Shown: positions 9,113 to 18,559, counted from the first letter of the stretch. The stretch: 64,000 nt of DNA from Paraburkholderia sp041321145 (GCF_041321145.1 NZ_JBGGWA010000002.1:682001-746000); one strand, 5' to 3'. Made by a program: numbers and translations. Notes: generated by a model not told the origin, from the letters alone.

Positions 9113-9149
9113 GCCGTGCGGGCATGGCACCTGCCATCGCCCGCACGGC
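9113..9149 (+). promoter_or_regulatory. Strong hairpin between hcp and tssE
   Basis: An 11-bp arm (9113-9123) pairs with 9139-9149 and a further 6 bp (9124-9129 with 9132-9137) extend it. The loop is two bases (so the innermost pairs must open) and C9138 is a one-base bulge. No U-run follows, so it is unlikely to be a full terminator. A partial terminator or 3' stabiliser that raises Hcp over the downstream genes is the natural reading (inference). Confidence 0.7.
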
Positions 9150-9169
9150 CCGAAGCCCACGAGAGTCCT

Positions 9170-9718
9170 GTGAGAGAGTCACCTTCCTTGCGTTCACAAC
9201 GAGATCCGGCGACGGCACGCCGCGATTCGCGATTCGACGTCCAGCCCTGTCTGCTTGATCGCCTGATCACGCATCGCTCGCAAACCGGAGTGGCGTCCGG
9301 CGGCCCGTTCGCTCTGTCGCGCGCACTGTTACGCGAAGCGGTTCTGCGCGATCTGAACTGGCTTCTGAACAGCACCAACCTCGAAGCCACCGACAACCTC
9401 GATGCCTATCCGCACGTGCGGCGCTCCGTCGTGAATTTTGGCTTGGGCCCGTTAGCCGGAGCGCGATTGTCGGCGCTCGACAGGACCGGCATCGAAAGTG
9501 CGATTCGCGAGGCGATTGTCCAGTTCGAGCCGCGCTTCCTTGCCGGGAGCGTCGAAGTACGCTGCGCCGCCGAGCCGGCCACACTACAGCGCAACACGCT
9601 GTCGATCGAGGTCAGCGGGCAATTGTGGTCAAGCGAAGCGCCGCAGATGTTTCTCATCCATTCGGAAATCGACCTCGAAAGCGGTCATATCGCGCTGCGC
9701 TCGCACGGAAACGAGTGA
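9170..9718 (+). CDS. tssE: T6SS baseplate protein TssE (gp25-like)
   Basis: TssE is the gp25-like wedge component that nucleates the sheath. The 182-residue product contains SRALLREAVLRDLNWLLNSTNLE and YPHVRRSVVNFGLGPLAG, the gp25/lysozyme-like core, and an EPRF motif near residue 125. I chose the GTG at 9170. The frame is open from a GTG at 9116, but that lies inside the strong hairpin 9113-9149 and would add 18 unconserved residues. The stop overlaps the tssF start by one base (TGATG), indicating translational coupling. Confidence 0.88.
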   Translation: MRESPSLRSQRDPATARRDSRFDVQPCLLDRLITHRSQTGVASGGPFALSRALLREAVLRDLNWLLNSTNLEATDNLDAYPHVRRSVVNFGLGPLAGARLSALDRTGIESAIREAIVQFEPRFLAGSVEVRCAAEPATLQRNTLSIEVSGQLWSSEAPQMFLIHSEIDLESGHIALRSHGNE

Positions 9719-11589
9719 TGGACCCTCGACTGCTCGACTACTACAACCGCGAACTCGCCTACCTGCGAGAGCTGGGTGCCGAATTCGCCGAAGCTTTTCC
9801 GAAGACAGCAGGCCACCTCGGCATGCACGGCGCTGAAGTCAGCGATCCCTATGTAGAGCGGCTTCTCGAAGGCTTCAGTTTTCTCACCGCGCGCATTCAG
9901 CTGAAGATGGATGCCGAGTTCCCGCGCTTTTCGCAGCGGTTGCTGGACGTCGTCTACCCGAACTATCTGGCGCCTCTGCCGTCCATGGCGATCGTCGCCG
10001 TGCAGCCCAACCTGCGCGAAGGCTGCCTGAACGACGGCTATACCTTGCCGGCCGGCTCACCCCTGCGCGCCGGTCTCACCCAAGGCGAGCAGACCGCGTG
10101 CGAGTTCCGCACGGCTCACGCGGTCACGCTATGGCCACTGCGCCTCACCGAGGCGAAGATGAGCGGCGATCCGGGCGATCTGCCGCTATCCCGGCTTAAC
10201 GTTCACGGCGCCGTGCGTGGCGCGTTGCGCCTGCGGCTGGAAGTCTGCGGCGCGGCTGACCTGAACGCACTGCCGTTGGACGAATTGACGTTTTTCCTGA
10301 GCGGCGCCGAACACCAGGCGCTACAACTGCTGGAACGGCTGCTGGCGCATAGCGTCGGCGTAGTGTGCCATTCCGTATCGAGCGCCGAGCGCCACTGCAC
10401 ATTGCTGGAGGACGGCGCCATCCGCCACGAGGGTTTCGAGGCGGCGCAGGCGTTGCTGCCCTCCGGTATGCGTTCGTTCAACGGCTACCGCCTGTTGCAC
10501 GAGTATTTCGCCTTCCCGGCGCGCTTTCTGTTTTTCAGCATCAGACATCTGCGGCGCGCGTTAAGCAAGATCGAAGGCAATGCTTTCGAGTTGACTATCC
10601 TGCTCGACACAGCGGTATCCGACCTCGAACGTTCAGTCGATGTCCGTAGCCTTGCGCTCTTCTGTACGCCGGCTATCAATCTGTTTCCGAAGCGCGCGGA
10701 CCGCATCGCGTTGTCCACGCAACGCCATGAGCATCATCTGGTCGTGGACCGCACGCGCCCGCTCGACTACGAGGTCCATAGCGTTGAAAGCGTCACAGGC
10801 CATCTGCAGCACGATGGCAGGCCTTGCGAGTTTCGTCCCTTCTACGGCACGGTATCCGACGACCTCGAGAGTCACGGCCGCTACTTCTCCGTGCGCCGCG
10901 AGCCACGGCTCGTCAGCGCCTCGCGCCGACGCAGCGGCCCGGCTGCTGGCTACAGCGGCAGTGAGGTGTTTCTGGCGCTCGTCGACCAGCACGAAGCGCC
11001 CTACTCCGACGATCTGCGTCTTCTCTCGGTGGAGGCGCTCTGTACCAATCGGGATCTCGCGGCGCTGATTCCGCTCGACGGTGTCAGCGATTTCAGTTTG
11101 CGAATCTCCGCACCGGTGACTGCCATCAAGGTGCTCCGCGGACCCACGCCACCGCGTCCCGCCCTCGGCGATAGCGAAATCACATGGCGGCTGATCAGCC
11201 ACCTCGGTCTGAACTATCAAACGCTCACCGATCTGGACGGCAGCCAGGGCGCGCAAGCTCTGCGCGAGTTACTCGAACTCTACGCCGGCGCGGCCCAGGC
11301 CGATCTGCTGCCGCAGATCCAGGGCATTCGCAGCGTGCGGGTCGAATCCGTTTGCCGTCATTTGCCGCGCCCGGGTCCGCTCATGTTCGGCCGCGGCGTC
11401 TCGATTTCGCTGCTGCTCGACGAACTGGCGTTTGCAGGCGCCAGCACGTATCTGTTCGGCGCCGTACTGGAGCAGTTCTTCGCGCGCCATGTCTCGCTGA
11501 ACAGCTTCACCGAACTCGTCGTCGCGACGCTGCAACGCGGCCCTATCAGACGATGGGCGCCGCGCATCGGCTGCCGCCCCTCCGCATGA
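9718..11589 (+). CDS. tssF: T6SS baseplate protein TssF (ImpG/VasA)
   Basis: TssF forms the baseplate wedge with TssG, TssE and TssK. The 623-residue protein opens with the family signature MDPRLLDYYNRELAYLRELG and then AEFAEAFPKTAGHLGM and DPYVERLLEGFSFLTARI. It ends with the conserved YLFGAVLEQFFARHVSLNSFTEL segment. The start at 9718 overlaps the tssE stop; the stop overlaps tssG (ATGA at 11586-11589). Confidence 0.95.
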   Translation: MDPRLLDYYNRELAYLRELGAEFAEAFPKTAGHLGMHGAEVSDPYVERLLEGFSFLTARIQLKMDAEFPRFSQRLLDVVYPNYLAPLPSMAIVAVQPNLREGCLNDGYTLPAGSPLRAGLTQGEQTACEFRTAHAVTLWPLRLTEAKMSGDPGDLPLSRLNVHGAVRGALRLRLEVCGAADLNALPLDELTFFLSGAEHQALQLLERLLAHSVGVVCHSVSSAERHCTLLEDGAIRHEGFEAAQALLPSGMRSFNGYRLLHEYFAFPARFLFFSIRHLRRALSKIEGNAFELTILLDTAVSDLERSVDVRSLALFCTPAINLFPKRADRIALSTQRHEHHLVVDRTRPLDYEVHSVESVTGHLQHDGRPCEFRPFYGTVSDDLESHGRYFSVRREPRLVSASRRRSGPAAGYSGSEVFLALVDQHEAPYSDDLRLLSVEALCTNRDLAALIPLDGVSDFSLRISAPVTAIKVLRGPTPPRPALGDSEITWRLISHLGLNYQTLTDLDGSQGAQALRELLELYAGAAQADLLPQIQGIRSVRVESVCRHLPRPGPLMFGRGVSISLLLDELAFAGASTYLFGAVLEQFFARHVSLNSFTELVVATLQRGPIRRWAPRIGCRPSA

Positions 11590-12635
11590 ACCGCCCTCGC
11601 ATGCCCTCGCTACAGCGCTTCTGGCAGCAGGTCGCCCATGCGCCGCACGCCTACGACCTTTACACGCTGCTGCGCTGGGTCGACGCCCGCGCCGGTGCGC
11701 CGGTGCGCCTGGGTCGCGCAGCGCATCCTGGCGAGGAGCCGCTACGGATCGGTCAGCAACCGTCACTCGCCTTCGCGCCCGCGACGCTGGCGTCGGCCAC
11801 CCCGGCTCATGAAGGCGCGCTGCCGCGGGTGTCGATCTATAGCTTCGGCCTGTTCGGTCCCAATGGTCCGTTGCCTCTGCATCTGACCGAATATGCCCGC
11901 GACCGCGCACGCAATCACGACGATCCTGTCCTGAGCGCGTTTGCCGACCTGTTCCATCACCGGCTGATTTTGCTGTTCTACCGGGCGTGGGCCGACGCCC
12001 AGCCCACCGTCAGTCTCGACCACGGGCGTGCAGCGCGCTTTGACGCTTATCTCGCCAGCCTGATCCACCAAGGCCTGCCATCGCAGCTTCAGCGCGATGA
12101 GATCCCCGCGCATGCCCGATATTTCATGGCGGGGCATCTGGTGCGGCAGACGCGTAATCCGGAAGGCCTGCAACAGATTCTGCGCGCATACCTGGGGGTG
12201 CCGGTGGAGGTCGTCGAACTGGTTGCGCACTGGCTGCCGGTGGAGCCGGGGCAACGCACCACGCTGCGCGCAAGGTCGCCTACCCGCACGCTCGGCGGCG
12301 GCGCGATGCTCGGCATCGCTGTACGCGACGTGCAGTCGAAGTTCGAGTTGCGGCTGGGACCGTTATCGCGAGAACAATATCGCGACCTGTTGCCCGGAAC
12401 GCGCCGCGCGCGCCAGGTGGCGCAATGGGTGCACCACTACATCGGCCTCGAATGGGCGTGGGATATGCGGCTGATTCTGGCCGCTGACCAGGTCATCGGC
12501 CATACGCTGGGCCCCGGCCAGCCACTAGGTTGGGGGAGTTGGCTCGGCACGCGCGCAAGCGCCGCCGATGCCGATGCCGACGACCTCGTGTATCCGCCCG
12601 AGGCCTACACGCAGCGCCCAAGCTGCCCCGCCTGA
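11586..12635 (+). CDS. tssG: T6SS baseplate protein TssG (ImpH/VasB)
   Basis: Second wedge subunit, partner of TssF. The 349-residue product has the typical opening FWQQVAHAPHAYDLYTLLRWVDAR and RIGQQPSLAFAP. These are followed by the conserved NGPLPLHLTEYARDR (about residue 97), FADLFHHRLILLFYRAWADAQP and a C-terminal GTRASAADADDLVYPPE region. The start ATG at 11586 overlaps the tssF stop. In many loci clpV follows tssG; here vgrG follows directly after 57 bases. Confidence 0.94.
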   Translation: MNRPRMPSLQRFWQQVAHAPHAYDLYTLLRWVDARAGAPVRLGRAAHPGEEPLRIGQQPSLAFAPATLASATPAHEGALPRVSIYSFGLFGPNGPLPLHLTEYARDRARNHDDPVLSAFADLFHHRLILLFYRAWADAQPTVSLDHGRAARFDAYLASLIHQGLPSQLQRDEIPAHARYFMAGHLVRQTRNPEGLQQILRAYLGVPVEVVELVAHWLPVEPGQRTTLRARSPTRTLGGGAMLGIAVRDVQSKFELRLGPLSREQYRDLLPGTRRARQVAQWVHHYIGLEWAWDMRLILAADQVIGHTLGPGQPLGWGSWLGTRASAADADADDLVYPPEAYTQRPSCPA

Positions 12636-12692
12636 GCACCAGCCGCACTTGCTCTCGCCAAACCCGTTCGCGTCCCATCTACGCCTCTCGTC

Positions 12693-14900
12693 ATGAACCA
12701 CATCATCACAGCCCACACGCCGCTCGATCCGGAAACCCTCCGGTTTCGCTCACTGGACGGCCAGGAAACGCTGTCGTCGCTCTATGAATTCAACGTGGAG
12801 TTGGTCAGCCAGTCGGCTTCGCTCGACATGAACGCACTACTGGGCAAGCCGCTCACACTGGAGATCGCCACGCTCAAAGGTGGGGTGCGCCATCTCGGCG
12901 GACATATCGCGCGTTGCGCATTCCGCGGACGCGAAACCGATACGCCGCGCACGTACGTCTATACGGTCACCCTGCGGCCATGGCTTTGGTACCTGACCAG
13001 AACGACCGACTGCCGGATCTTCCAGAATCTGTCCGTGGTGGAAATTCTGCGTCAGGTGTTCGGCAGATACGCCTTCCCGGTCGACGAGCGTCTGCTGGCG
13101 AGCTACCGCAACTGGGACTACTGCGTGCAGTACCAGGAGAGTGACTTTGCTTTCATTAGCCGCCTGATGGAGCAGGAAGGCATTTACTACTACTTTCGCC
13201 ACGAAGCAGACCAGCAAGTTCTGGTGCTCGCCGACGACATGAGCGCGCATGACCCGCTCGCCGACTATGCGACGCTTCCCTATCTGCCGCCTGACCGGCT
13301 GGCGCTGCCGAGCGAGGAAGGCGTCGATCAGTGGCATCCGGTCACCGAACTCAGCGGCGGCGCCTACACCGTCAACGACTACGACTTTAGAAAGCCGCAA
13401 GCCGACCTGTCGCAAGTGCGCGCCAATCCGTTGACCGCCGAGCATGGCGGCTACGGCAAATACCTATGGTCAGGTGGTTATATCGAAGCGAACGAGGGAG
13501 AGCATTACGCTCGCGTTCGCCTGGAGGAAGAACAGGCTGCGCACGCGCGCACGCACGCGCACACCCGCTTGCGGGCGATCGCACCTGGCTATCTGTTTAC
13601 GCTGAAGAACTGCCCCCGGCAGGCGGAGAACCGCGCCTATCTGGTGATTGGCGTCGACTACCGTTTGCAGGAAGGCGGCTATGCCACCGGCAGCAGCGAA
13701 GCGCGCTACGAATTCAATTTCATCGCGCAGCCTGCGTCGCTGCCTTATCGCGCACCGAGCACCACACCAGTGCCGAGGGCAACCGGCCCGCAAACCGCTG
13801 TCGTGGTGGGACCGGCCGGCCAGGAGATCTGGACCGACCGCTATGGTCGCGTGAAGCTGCAGTTCCGCTGGGACCGCTATGGCAAGCGCGATGAAAACAG
13901 CTCCTGCTGGGTCCGCGTGTCCGACGCATGGGCCGGCGCCAACTTCGGCAGTATCCACGTTCCGCGGATCGGTCAGGAAGTGGTGGTCGACTTCCTGAAC
14001 GGCGAACTCGATCGACCGCTGATTACCGGGCGCATCTACAACGCCGACCAGATGCCGCCGTTCGGTCTGCCGGAAGCCGCCACCCAAAGCGGCTTTGTAA
14101 CACGCACGCCAGGCGGCACCGGCGCAAACGCGAACATGCTGCGCTTCGAAGACAAATCGGGCGCCGAGCAGGTCAGCCTGCATGCGGAGCGCGATTACGA
14201 CGTGTCGGTCGAGAACGACGCAACGCATGACGTTGGCCGCAACGAGGCCGTGTCGATCGCCAATGACGCGACGCGCAGCGTCGGACGGAACTATGACGCA
14301 ACCGTCTCGAACAATGAGACGCGTAGTGTCGGCAACGACTATCAGGCGAAGATTGCCAATGACGAGACGCGCAGTGTCGGCAACGACTATCGCGCGAAGA
14401 TTGCCAACAACGAGACGCGCAGTGTCGGTAACGACTATCAGGCGTCGGTGGAGAACGACGAGACGCATACCGTCGGCAGGAACTACACCCTCCAGATCGC
14501 CAGCAATTCAACGCATCGCGTCGGCTGTAACCACACGGTCTCGGTCGCAAACGATGCGGCGCAAAGCGTCGGCGGCAATTCGGGCGTAGCGGTCGCCAAA
14601 GACACGTCAACCACGGTAGGCGGCAGTTCGGTCAACGTGGTCAACGGCAATTCCACCGCGATCGTATTGGGCACGCAGGAACTGGTCACGGTGAATCAGA
14701 TCAGCTGGCTCGGCACAGGTTTCAGTGTGACCGGATCGAACGTCGGCGCAACCGGCTCGAATGTCGGTGCGACCGGATCGAGCGTCTCGGCGACTGGCAG
14801 CTCTGTCAGTTCAACGGGGTCGTCAGTTAGCAGCACCGGTTCGAGCGTCTCGGCAACGGGTGTGTCTTTCAGCACAGTCGGTCTGTCGGTCACGTTCTGA
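12693..14900 (+). CDS. vgrG: T6SS spike protein VgrG (TssI) with repeat-built C-terminus
   Basis: VgrG trimers form the spike tip that carries PAAR and cargo. Of 735 residues, about 1-330 are the gp27-like part (TPLDPETLRFRSLDGQETLSSLYEFNVEL; QYQESDFAFISRLMEQEGIYYYF). About 385-465 are the gp5 OB fold (RYGRVKLQFRWDRYGK; SCWVRVSDAWAG; PRIGQEVVVDFLNGELDRPLI). The needle then consists of nine 16-residue repeats (14214-14645) of the type NDETRSVGNDYQAKIA. A short spacer follows, then eight 7-residue TGSSVSA-type repeats (14730-14897) up to the stop. No toxin domain is fused. Confidence 0.95.
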   Translation: MNHIITAHTPLDPETLRFRSLDGQETLSSLYEFNVELVSQSASLDMNALLGKPLTLEIATLKGGVRHLGGHIARCAFRGRETDTPRTYVYTVTLRPWLWYLTRTTDCRIFQNLSVVEILRQVFGRYAFPVDERLLASYRNWDYCVQYQESDFAFISRLMEQEGIYYYFRHEADQQVLVLADDMSAHDPLADYATLPYLPPDRLALPSEEGVDQWHPVTELSGGAYTVNDYDFRKPQADLSQVRANPLTAEHGGYGKYLWSGGYIEANEGEHYARVRLEEEQAAHARTHAHTRLRAIAPGYLFTLKNCPRQAENRAYLVIGVDYRLQEGGYATGSSEARYEFNFIAQPASLPYRAPSTTPVPRATGPQTAVVVGPAGQEIWTDRYGRVKLQFRWDRYGKRDENSSCWVRVSDAWAGANFGSIHVPRIGQEVVVDFLNGELDRPLITGRIYNADQMPPFGLPEAATQSGFVTRTPGGTGANANMLRFEDKSGAEQVSLHAERDYDVSVENDATHDVGRNEAVSIANDATRSVGRNYDATVSNNETRSVGNDYQAKIANDETRSVGNDYRAKIANNETRSVGNDYQASVENDETHTVGRNYTLQIASNSTHRVGCNHTVSVANDAAQSVGGNSGVAVAKDTSTTVGGSSVNVVNGNSTAIVLGTQELVTVNQISWLGTGFSVTGSNVGATGSNVGATGSSVSATGSSVSSTGSSVSSTGSSVSATGVSFSTVGLSVTF
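14214..14645 (+). repeat. Nine 48-bp tandem repeats inside vgrG
   Basis: Nine consecutive 48-bp units encode 16-residue repeats (two octapeptides each). Units three to five are nearly identical at DNA level (GAGACGCGCAGTGTCGG recurs). The outer units have diverged. The pattern V-G-x-N-x every 8 residues matches the gp5-type triple beta-helix needle. Confidence 0.88.
14730..14897 (+). repeat. Eight 21-bp tandem repeats at the 3' end of vgrG
   Basis: Eight 21-bp units encode TGSNVGA, TGSNVGA, TGSSVSA, TGSSVSS, TGSSVSS, TGSSVSA, TGVSFST and VGLSVTF, ending three bases before the end of the stop codon. The period changes from 16 to 7 residues across the spacer at 14646-14729. Confidence 0.88.
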
Positions 14901-14925
14901 CGCCGACACCACGCACGAAGCCAAT

Positions 14926-17460
14926 ATGAAAATCATCAAGCCAACCCCGCTCGGCATTCTGACGCGCGCCTACCGGTCGGGTGGCCGCGAGCATCTCGGC
15001 GTCGCCATCCCGATGATGGCGACGCTCGGCGATTCACCGCGACTGGTGGGCGAATCCGAACTGTGGAACACGGTCGGCGAAGAACTGATGGGCTACCCGC
15101 TCGATGCGGCGCTACCGAAGCCGCACGCCGAATTCCTCGTCTCGGCACGCGCCTACGGCAAGTATTGCGGACGTACCAACGTGAGCCATGTCGGCATCCG
15201 CTTCGCGGGTACGGACAAGCAGTTGCGTGTCTCGGGCGATCGCTACTGGGACGGCGACGCGGTCACCGCCGCCACGCCCTTCGACTCCCTGCCGCTTGAC
15301 TGGCCGCTCGCCTACGGCGGCCCCAACTACGCGAACAATCCGCGGGGGCGGGGATTCGCCAACGTATCGGGCAATGACGAGGCGCCGCTCCCGCTGCCCA
15401 ACATCGAATATGCGGCAGATCCGGTCAGCAGGCGCGAGCAACGTCCCGTCCCTGCCAGCTTCACACCGATCGCGCCGGCGTGGCCGCAACGCAGCGCGCT
15501 CTACGGGCAACTCGACCAGCAATGGCTCAAGGAAGATTCCCCCGGTTTTCCTCGCTCGATGGACACCCGCTATTTCAACGTTGCGCCGCTGGATCAGCAG
15601 TTTCCCGCGCAGACGACCCTGCCAGACGGCGCCCCCTATGAAATCACGCATATGCACCCCGAGCGCGGCGTGATAAGCGGTACGCTGCCGGCACTACGCG
15701 CGCGCTGCTTCGTGCAGCGTCAGCACGAAGACGCGTTGGACGAAATCCCGATGCGTCTGACCACGGCATGGTTCATCCCGCATCGCGAGCGGGTTTTGAT
15801 GATTTTCCATGGCGTGGCCGACATCGAAGAATTCGATGCGCAAGACATCGCCTGTTTGCTGATCGGCGCGGAGCTGAGCACAGAGCCGCGATCTGCAGCG
15901 GACTACCGGCGCATCTTTGATCTGCGCATGGATAGCAAGCGCGGCGTGCTGCACGCGTTGCGCGATCGAGATCTGGTGCCGTCGTCGATGCTCGCGCAAG
16001 CGAACGGTGAGGATGAAGCCGCTGTCGCCCCGTCGCAGAGTACGTTGCAGGGCAATCTTCTGCGCCGCGCGCATCGGCAGGTCGAACAGGTCGCCGCGTC
16101 AGCGCAAGGCGCAGCCGCCAGGCTCGCGCTGGATGCCTTCGCCACAGCGGCCGCGTCGACACATCCGCCCAGACTCGAAGAATTGGCCGAGTTCGTGGAG
16201 CACCACGAAAGGCTAGCCGAAGAACGACGCGCCACACTCGAAACACTGCGTCAGCAAATCGAGGCAAAACATGGGGGGCAGAAGCCGCAAAGCCCTGCCC
16301 GACGCGGACCGCCCGCGCCCTCTCTCGCCGGTGCCTGCTCCGCGCGTGTCGAGCGCCCGGAACTGCGCGAATTGGCGCGTGCCGCCGACCAGAAGCTGCG
16401 CGACGCATACCGCCACGCCGTTCAGTACCAGGACGCCGCGCCGCGGCTCGATCCACCCACGGCGGCCGCCGCACGTCGGCGCGTCGCGGCCATGTATGCC
16501 AACGGCGAGTCGCTGGCAGGCCTCGATCTGACCGGCGCGGATCTGAGCGGGATGACGCTGCGCGGCGCGCAACTGACAGGCGTATTGCTGGAAAGCGCGA
16601 ATCTGACTGGCACCGATTTCAGCCAGGCCACGCTGACGGGTGCGGTGCTGGCGCGCGCGACGCTGGTAAGCACACGCTTCGTGGGCGCGCAGTTGGCTCA
16701 AGCCAATCTGTCGCTCGCTACTTGCGAGGACACCGACTTCAGCGAAGCCACCCTCGACGGCTGCCTGTTCGAGCACACGCCATTTCTGCGCTGCCGGCTG
16801 CAGCGCGCGTCGATACAACGGGCTCAGTTCAGACATTGCCGTTTCGATACAGTCGATTTCAGCCAAGCCAGGCTGAGCGACCTGGTGTTCATCGAGCAGA
16901 CATTCCACGATGTCAGGCTAGACAAGGCGCAAATCCGCAAACTGGCCTTCATTCAGTGCAGTCTCGAACGCGTGAGTTTTTCAGAGGCCGATATTGCCGG
17001 TTTCGGATTCGTCGAAACCCGCGCCAGCGGTCTCCATTTCGATCGCGCGAGCTTGCGTAAAGCCTGCTTCGTGAAAGACAGCGTGCTGGAGAATGCGGAC
17101 TTCACCCAAGCGCGGCTTAACGAAGTCAACTTTCGGCAAGTGAGCGCGCAGCGCGCCGACTTCACCGGTGCACGAATCAGCCAGTGCGACTTTTCCGACG
17201 CCTGCTTGCACGCTGCGAATCTGCAAGCCGTGAAGCTCGACAACGGCTACCTGGTGCGCACGGATTTGAGCAGCGCCAATCTGGCATGCGCCGACCTGAT
17301 TGGCGGTTATTTGAGGCGCGCGAATTTGCGAGGCACGAGCTTGCGTGCGGCCAATCTGTTCCGCGCCAATCTCGCGGAAACGTCGCTGGATCACGCCACG
17401 CAATTCGACGGCGCGTATCTGGAGCAAGCCGTTCTCTATCCGCTGGCGAGGTCGGCATGA
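14926..17460 (+). CDS. DUF2169 plus pentapeptide-repeat T6SS accessory protein (TagAB-like)
   Basis: The start at 14926 (MKIIKPTPLGILTRAYR) gives 844 residues; the frame is open further upstream only inside vgrG. About residues 1-330 match the DUF2169 family found next to VgrG/PAAR genes (GDRYWDGD; LPLDWPLAYGGPNYANNPRG; NIEYAADPVSRR). Residues about 400-480 are a charged coiled-coil-like linker. From about residue 523 to the end there are some 60 pentapeptide repeats (A-D/N-L-x-x), a right-handed quadrilateral beta-helix. Similar fusions in Burkholderia T6SS loci have been called TagAB. DUF2169 proteins are thought to help load PAAR/effectors on VgrG (family knowledge, not shown here). The stop overlaps the next gene (ATGA). 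Confidence 0.85.
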   Translation: MKIIKPTPLGILTRAYRSGGREHLGVAIPMMATLGDSPRLVGESELWNTVGEELMGYPLDAALPKPHAEFLVSARAYGKYCGRTNVSHVGIRFAGTDKQLRVSGDRYWDGDAVTAATPFDSLPLDWPLAYGGPNYANNPRGRGFANVSGNDEAPLPLPNIEYAADPVSRREQRPVPASFTPIAPAWPQRSALYGQLDQQWLKEDSPGFPRSMDTRYFNVAPLDQQFPAQTTLPDGAPYEITHMHPERGVISGTLPALRARCFVQRQHEDALDEIPMRLTTAWFIPHRERVLMIFHGVADIEEFDAQDIACLLIGAELSTEPRSAADYRRIFDLRMDSKRGVLHALRDRDLVPSSMLAQANGEDEAAVAPSQSTLQGNLLRRAHRQVEQVAASAQGAAARLALDAFATAAASTHPPRLEELAEFVEHHERLAEERRATLETLRQQIEAKHGGQKPQSPARRGPPAPSLAGACSARVERPELRELARAADQKLRDAYRHAVQYQDAAPRLDPPTAAAARRRVAAMYANGESLAGLDLTGADLSGMTLRGAQLTGVLLESANLTGTDFSQATLTGAVLARATLVSTRFVGAQLAQANLSLATCEDTDFSEATLDGCLFEHTPFLRCRLQRASIQRAQFRHCRFDTVDFSQARLSDLVFIEQTFHDVRLDKAQIRKLAFIQCSLERVSFSEADIAGFGFVETRASGLHFDRASLRKACFVKDSVLENADFTQARLNEVNFRQVSAQRADFTGARISQCDFSDACLHAANLQAVKLDNGYLVRTDLSSANLACADLIGGYLRRANLRGTSLRAANLFRANLAETSLDHATQFDGAYLEQAVLYPLARSA

Positions 17461-18533
17461 GCCTCACGCGCGAACAACTCCAGCAGAAGATACACAACGG
17501 CGAAATCGTCGAACGGCAGGCGCTCGGGCCACTCGCGCTGGAGCAATGCGACCTGTCCGGTGCAATCTTCGAGAATGTCAGCTTCACCGGCACACGGCTC
17601 GGGCAGGCGCGGCTCAGCGAATGCGTGTTCAACGAGTGCATGTTCACCGACGTCGATCTGGTGGGTGCTGATCTCTCGAAGAGTACCTTTCTGAAAAGCG
17701 AGCTGCTTCACACCAGCTTCCACGAGAGCTTGCTCGACGACTGCCGGCTGCTTGAAACGCGTGCCCACGGTACGCGCTTTTCCAGCATACGTGCCACCCG
17801 GCTCGCTTTTCTGAAATCCGACCTCCGCGAATGCCGGTTCGATGCCGCGCATATCGAATTCGGTGTCTTCGATGAAACACCGCTGCCGGGCACCGATTTT
17901 TCGACGGCTGTGATTCACAAAAGCCTCTTCTATCGACTGGATTTGCGCGACGTGTGCCTCGCGCGGACGCAGTTCGACAGCGTCGTCTTCACCGAATCGA
18001 ATCTGGCCGGTCAAGTGCTTCGCGGACAGACCTTGCATCGATGCCAGTTCATCGACACCGACCTGCGCCACGTCGACTTCACCTCCGCGAGCCTGCCACA
18101 TTGCAACTTCCAGGGCGCCCTGCTCGAAGGGGCCGTGCTGGACGATGTCGACGCGCCGTTCGCCAATTTTTTCGGTGCGAATGTCAGCGGCGCGCAGTGT
18201 CGCGGCGGCCGCTTTCCCAACAGCATCTGGGTCGACGCCCTGGCCCGGAAGACGGATTTCACCGGTGCGAACCTATCTGGCGCGGTGTTCCAGCGCGCCG
18301 ACGCGTGTCAATCACGTTTCGTGCGGGCCCACCTCGAAGATGCCGATCTGTCGTCCACCGAGTTGAGCGAAGCGGACTTCCACGAGGCCAGCTTCGAGCG
18401 AACCCGCGTTTGCCACAACCACGCGAATGGCGGCGCTGGCGATCCCGACTGGCAAGGGCGCGCCGGCGTGATCGGCGACGACGCAGCGCTACACGCCGCG
18501 CAATCCTGGTCCGCTAAGCGGGATGCCCGCTGA
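17457..18533 (+). CDS. Pentapeptide-repeat protein (TagB-like)
   Basis: A 358-residue protein starting MSLTREQLQQKIHNGEIVERQ. After a short N-terminal helix it consists almost wholly of pentapeptide repeats (CDLSGAIFENVSFTGTRLG and so on) to about residue 320, ending in a short divergent tail with DPDWQGRAGV. Its ATG overlaps the stop of the DUF2169 gene, so the two are translationally coupled and probably act together. The fold is known to be a stable beta-helix rod; whether this is a scaffold, a plug or a secreted cargo cannot be told from sequence. Other enzyme domains are not seen. Confidence 0.82.
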   Translation: MSLTREQLQQKIHNGEIVERQALGPLALEQCDLSGAIFENVSFTGTRLGQARLSECVFNECMFTDVDLVGADLSKSTFLKSELLHTSFHESLLDDCRLLETRAHGTRFSSIRATRLAFLKSDLRECRFDAAHIEFGVFDETPLPGTDFSTAVIHKSLFYRLDLRDVCLARTQFDSVVFTESNLAGQVLRGQTLHRCQFIDTDLRHVDFTSASLPHCNFQGALLEGAVLDDVDAPFANFFGANVSGAQCRGGRFPNSIWVDALARKTDFTGANLSGAVFQRADACQSRFVRAHLEDADLSSTELSEADFHEASFERTRVCHNHANGGAGDPDWQGRAGVIGDDAALHAAQSWSAKRDAR

Positions 18534-18559
18534 CTGCCCACCTGAAACCCCGGAGCCCC

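Noticed and set aside
9116..9169. Earlier GTG start for tssE
   Set aside because: It falls inside the strong hairpin after hcp and adds only unconserved residues; the GTG at 9170 follows the hairpin.
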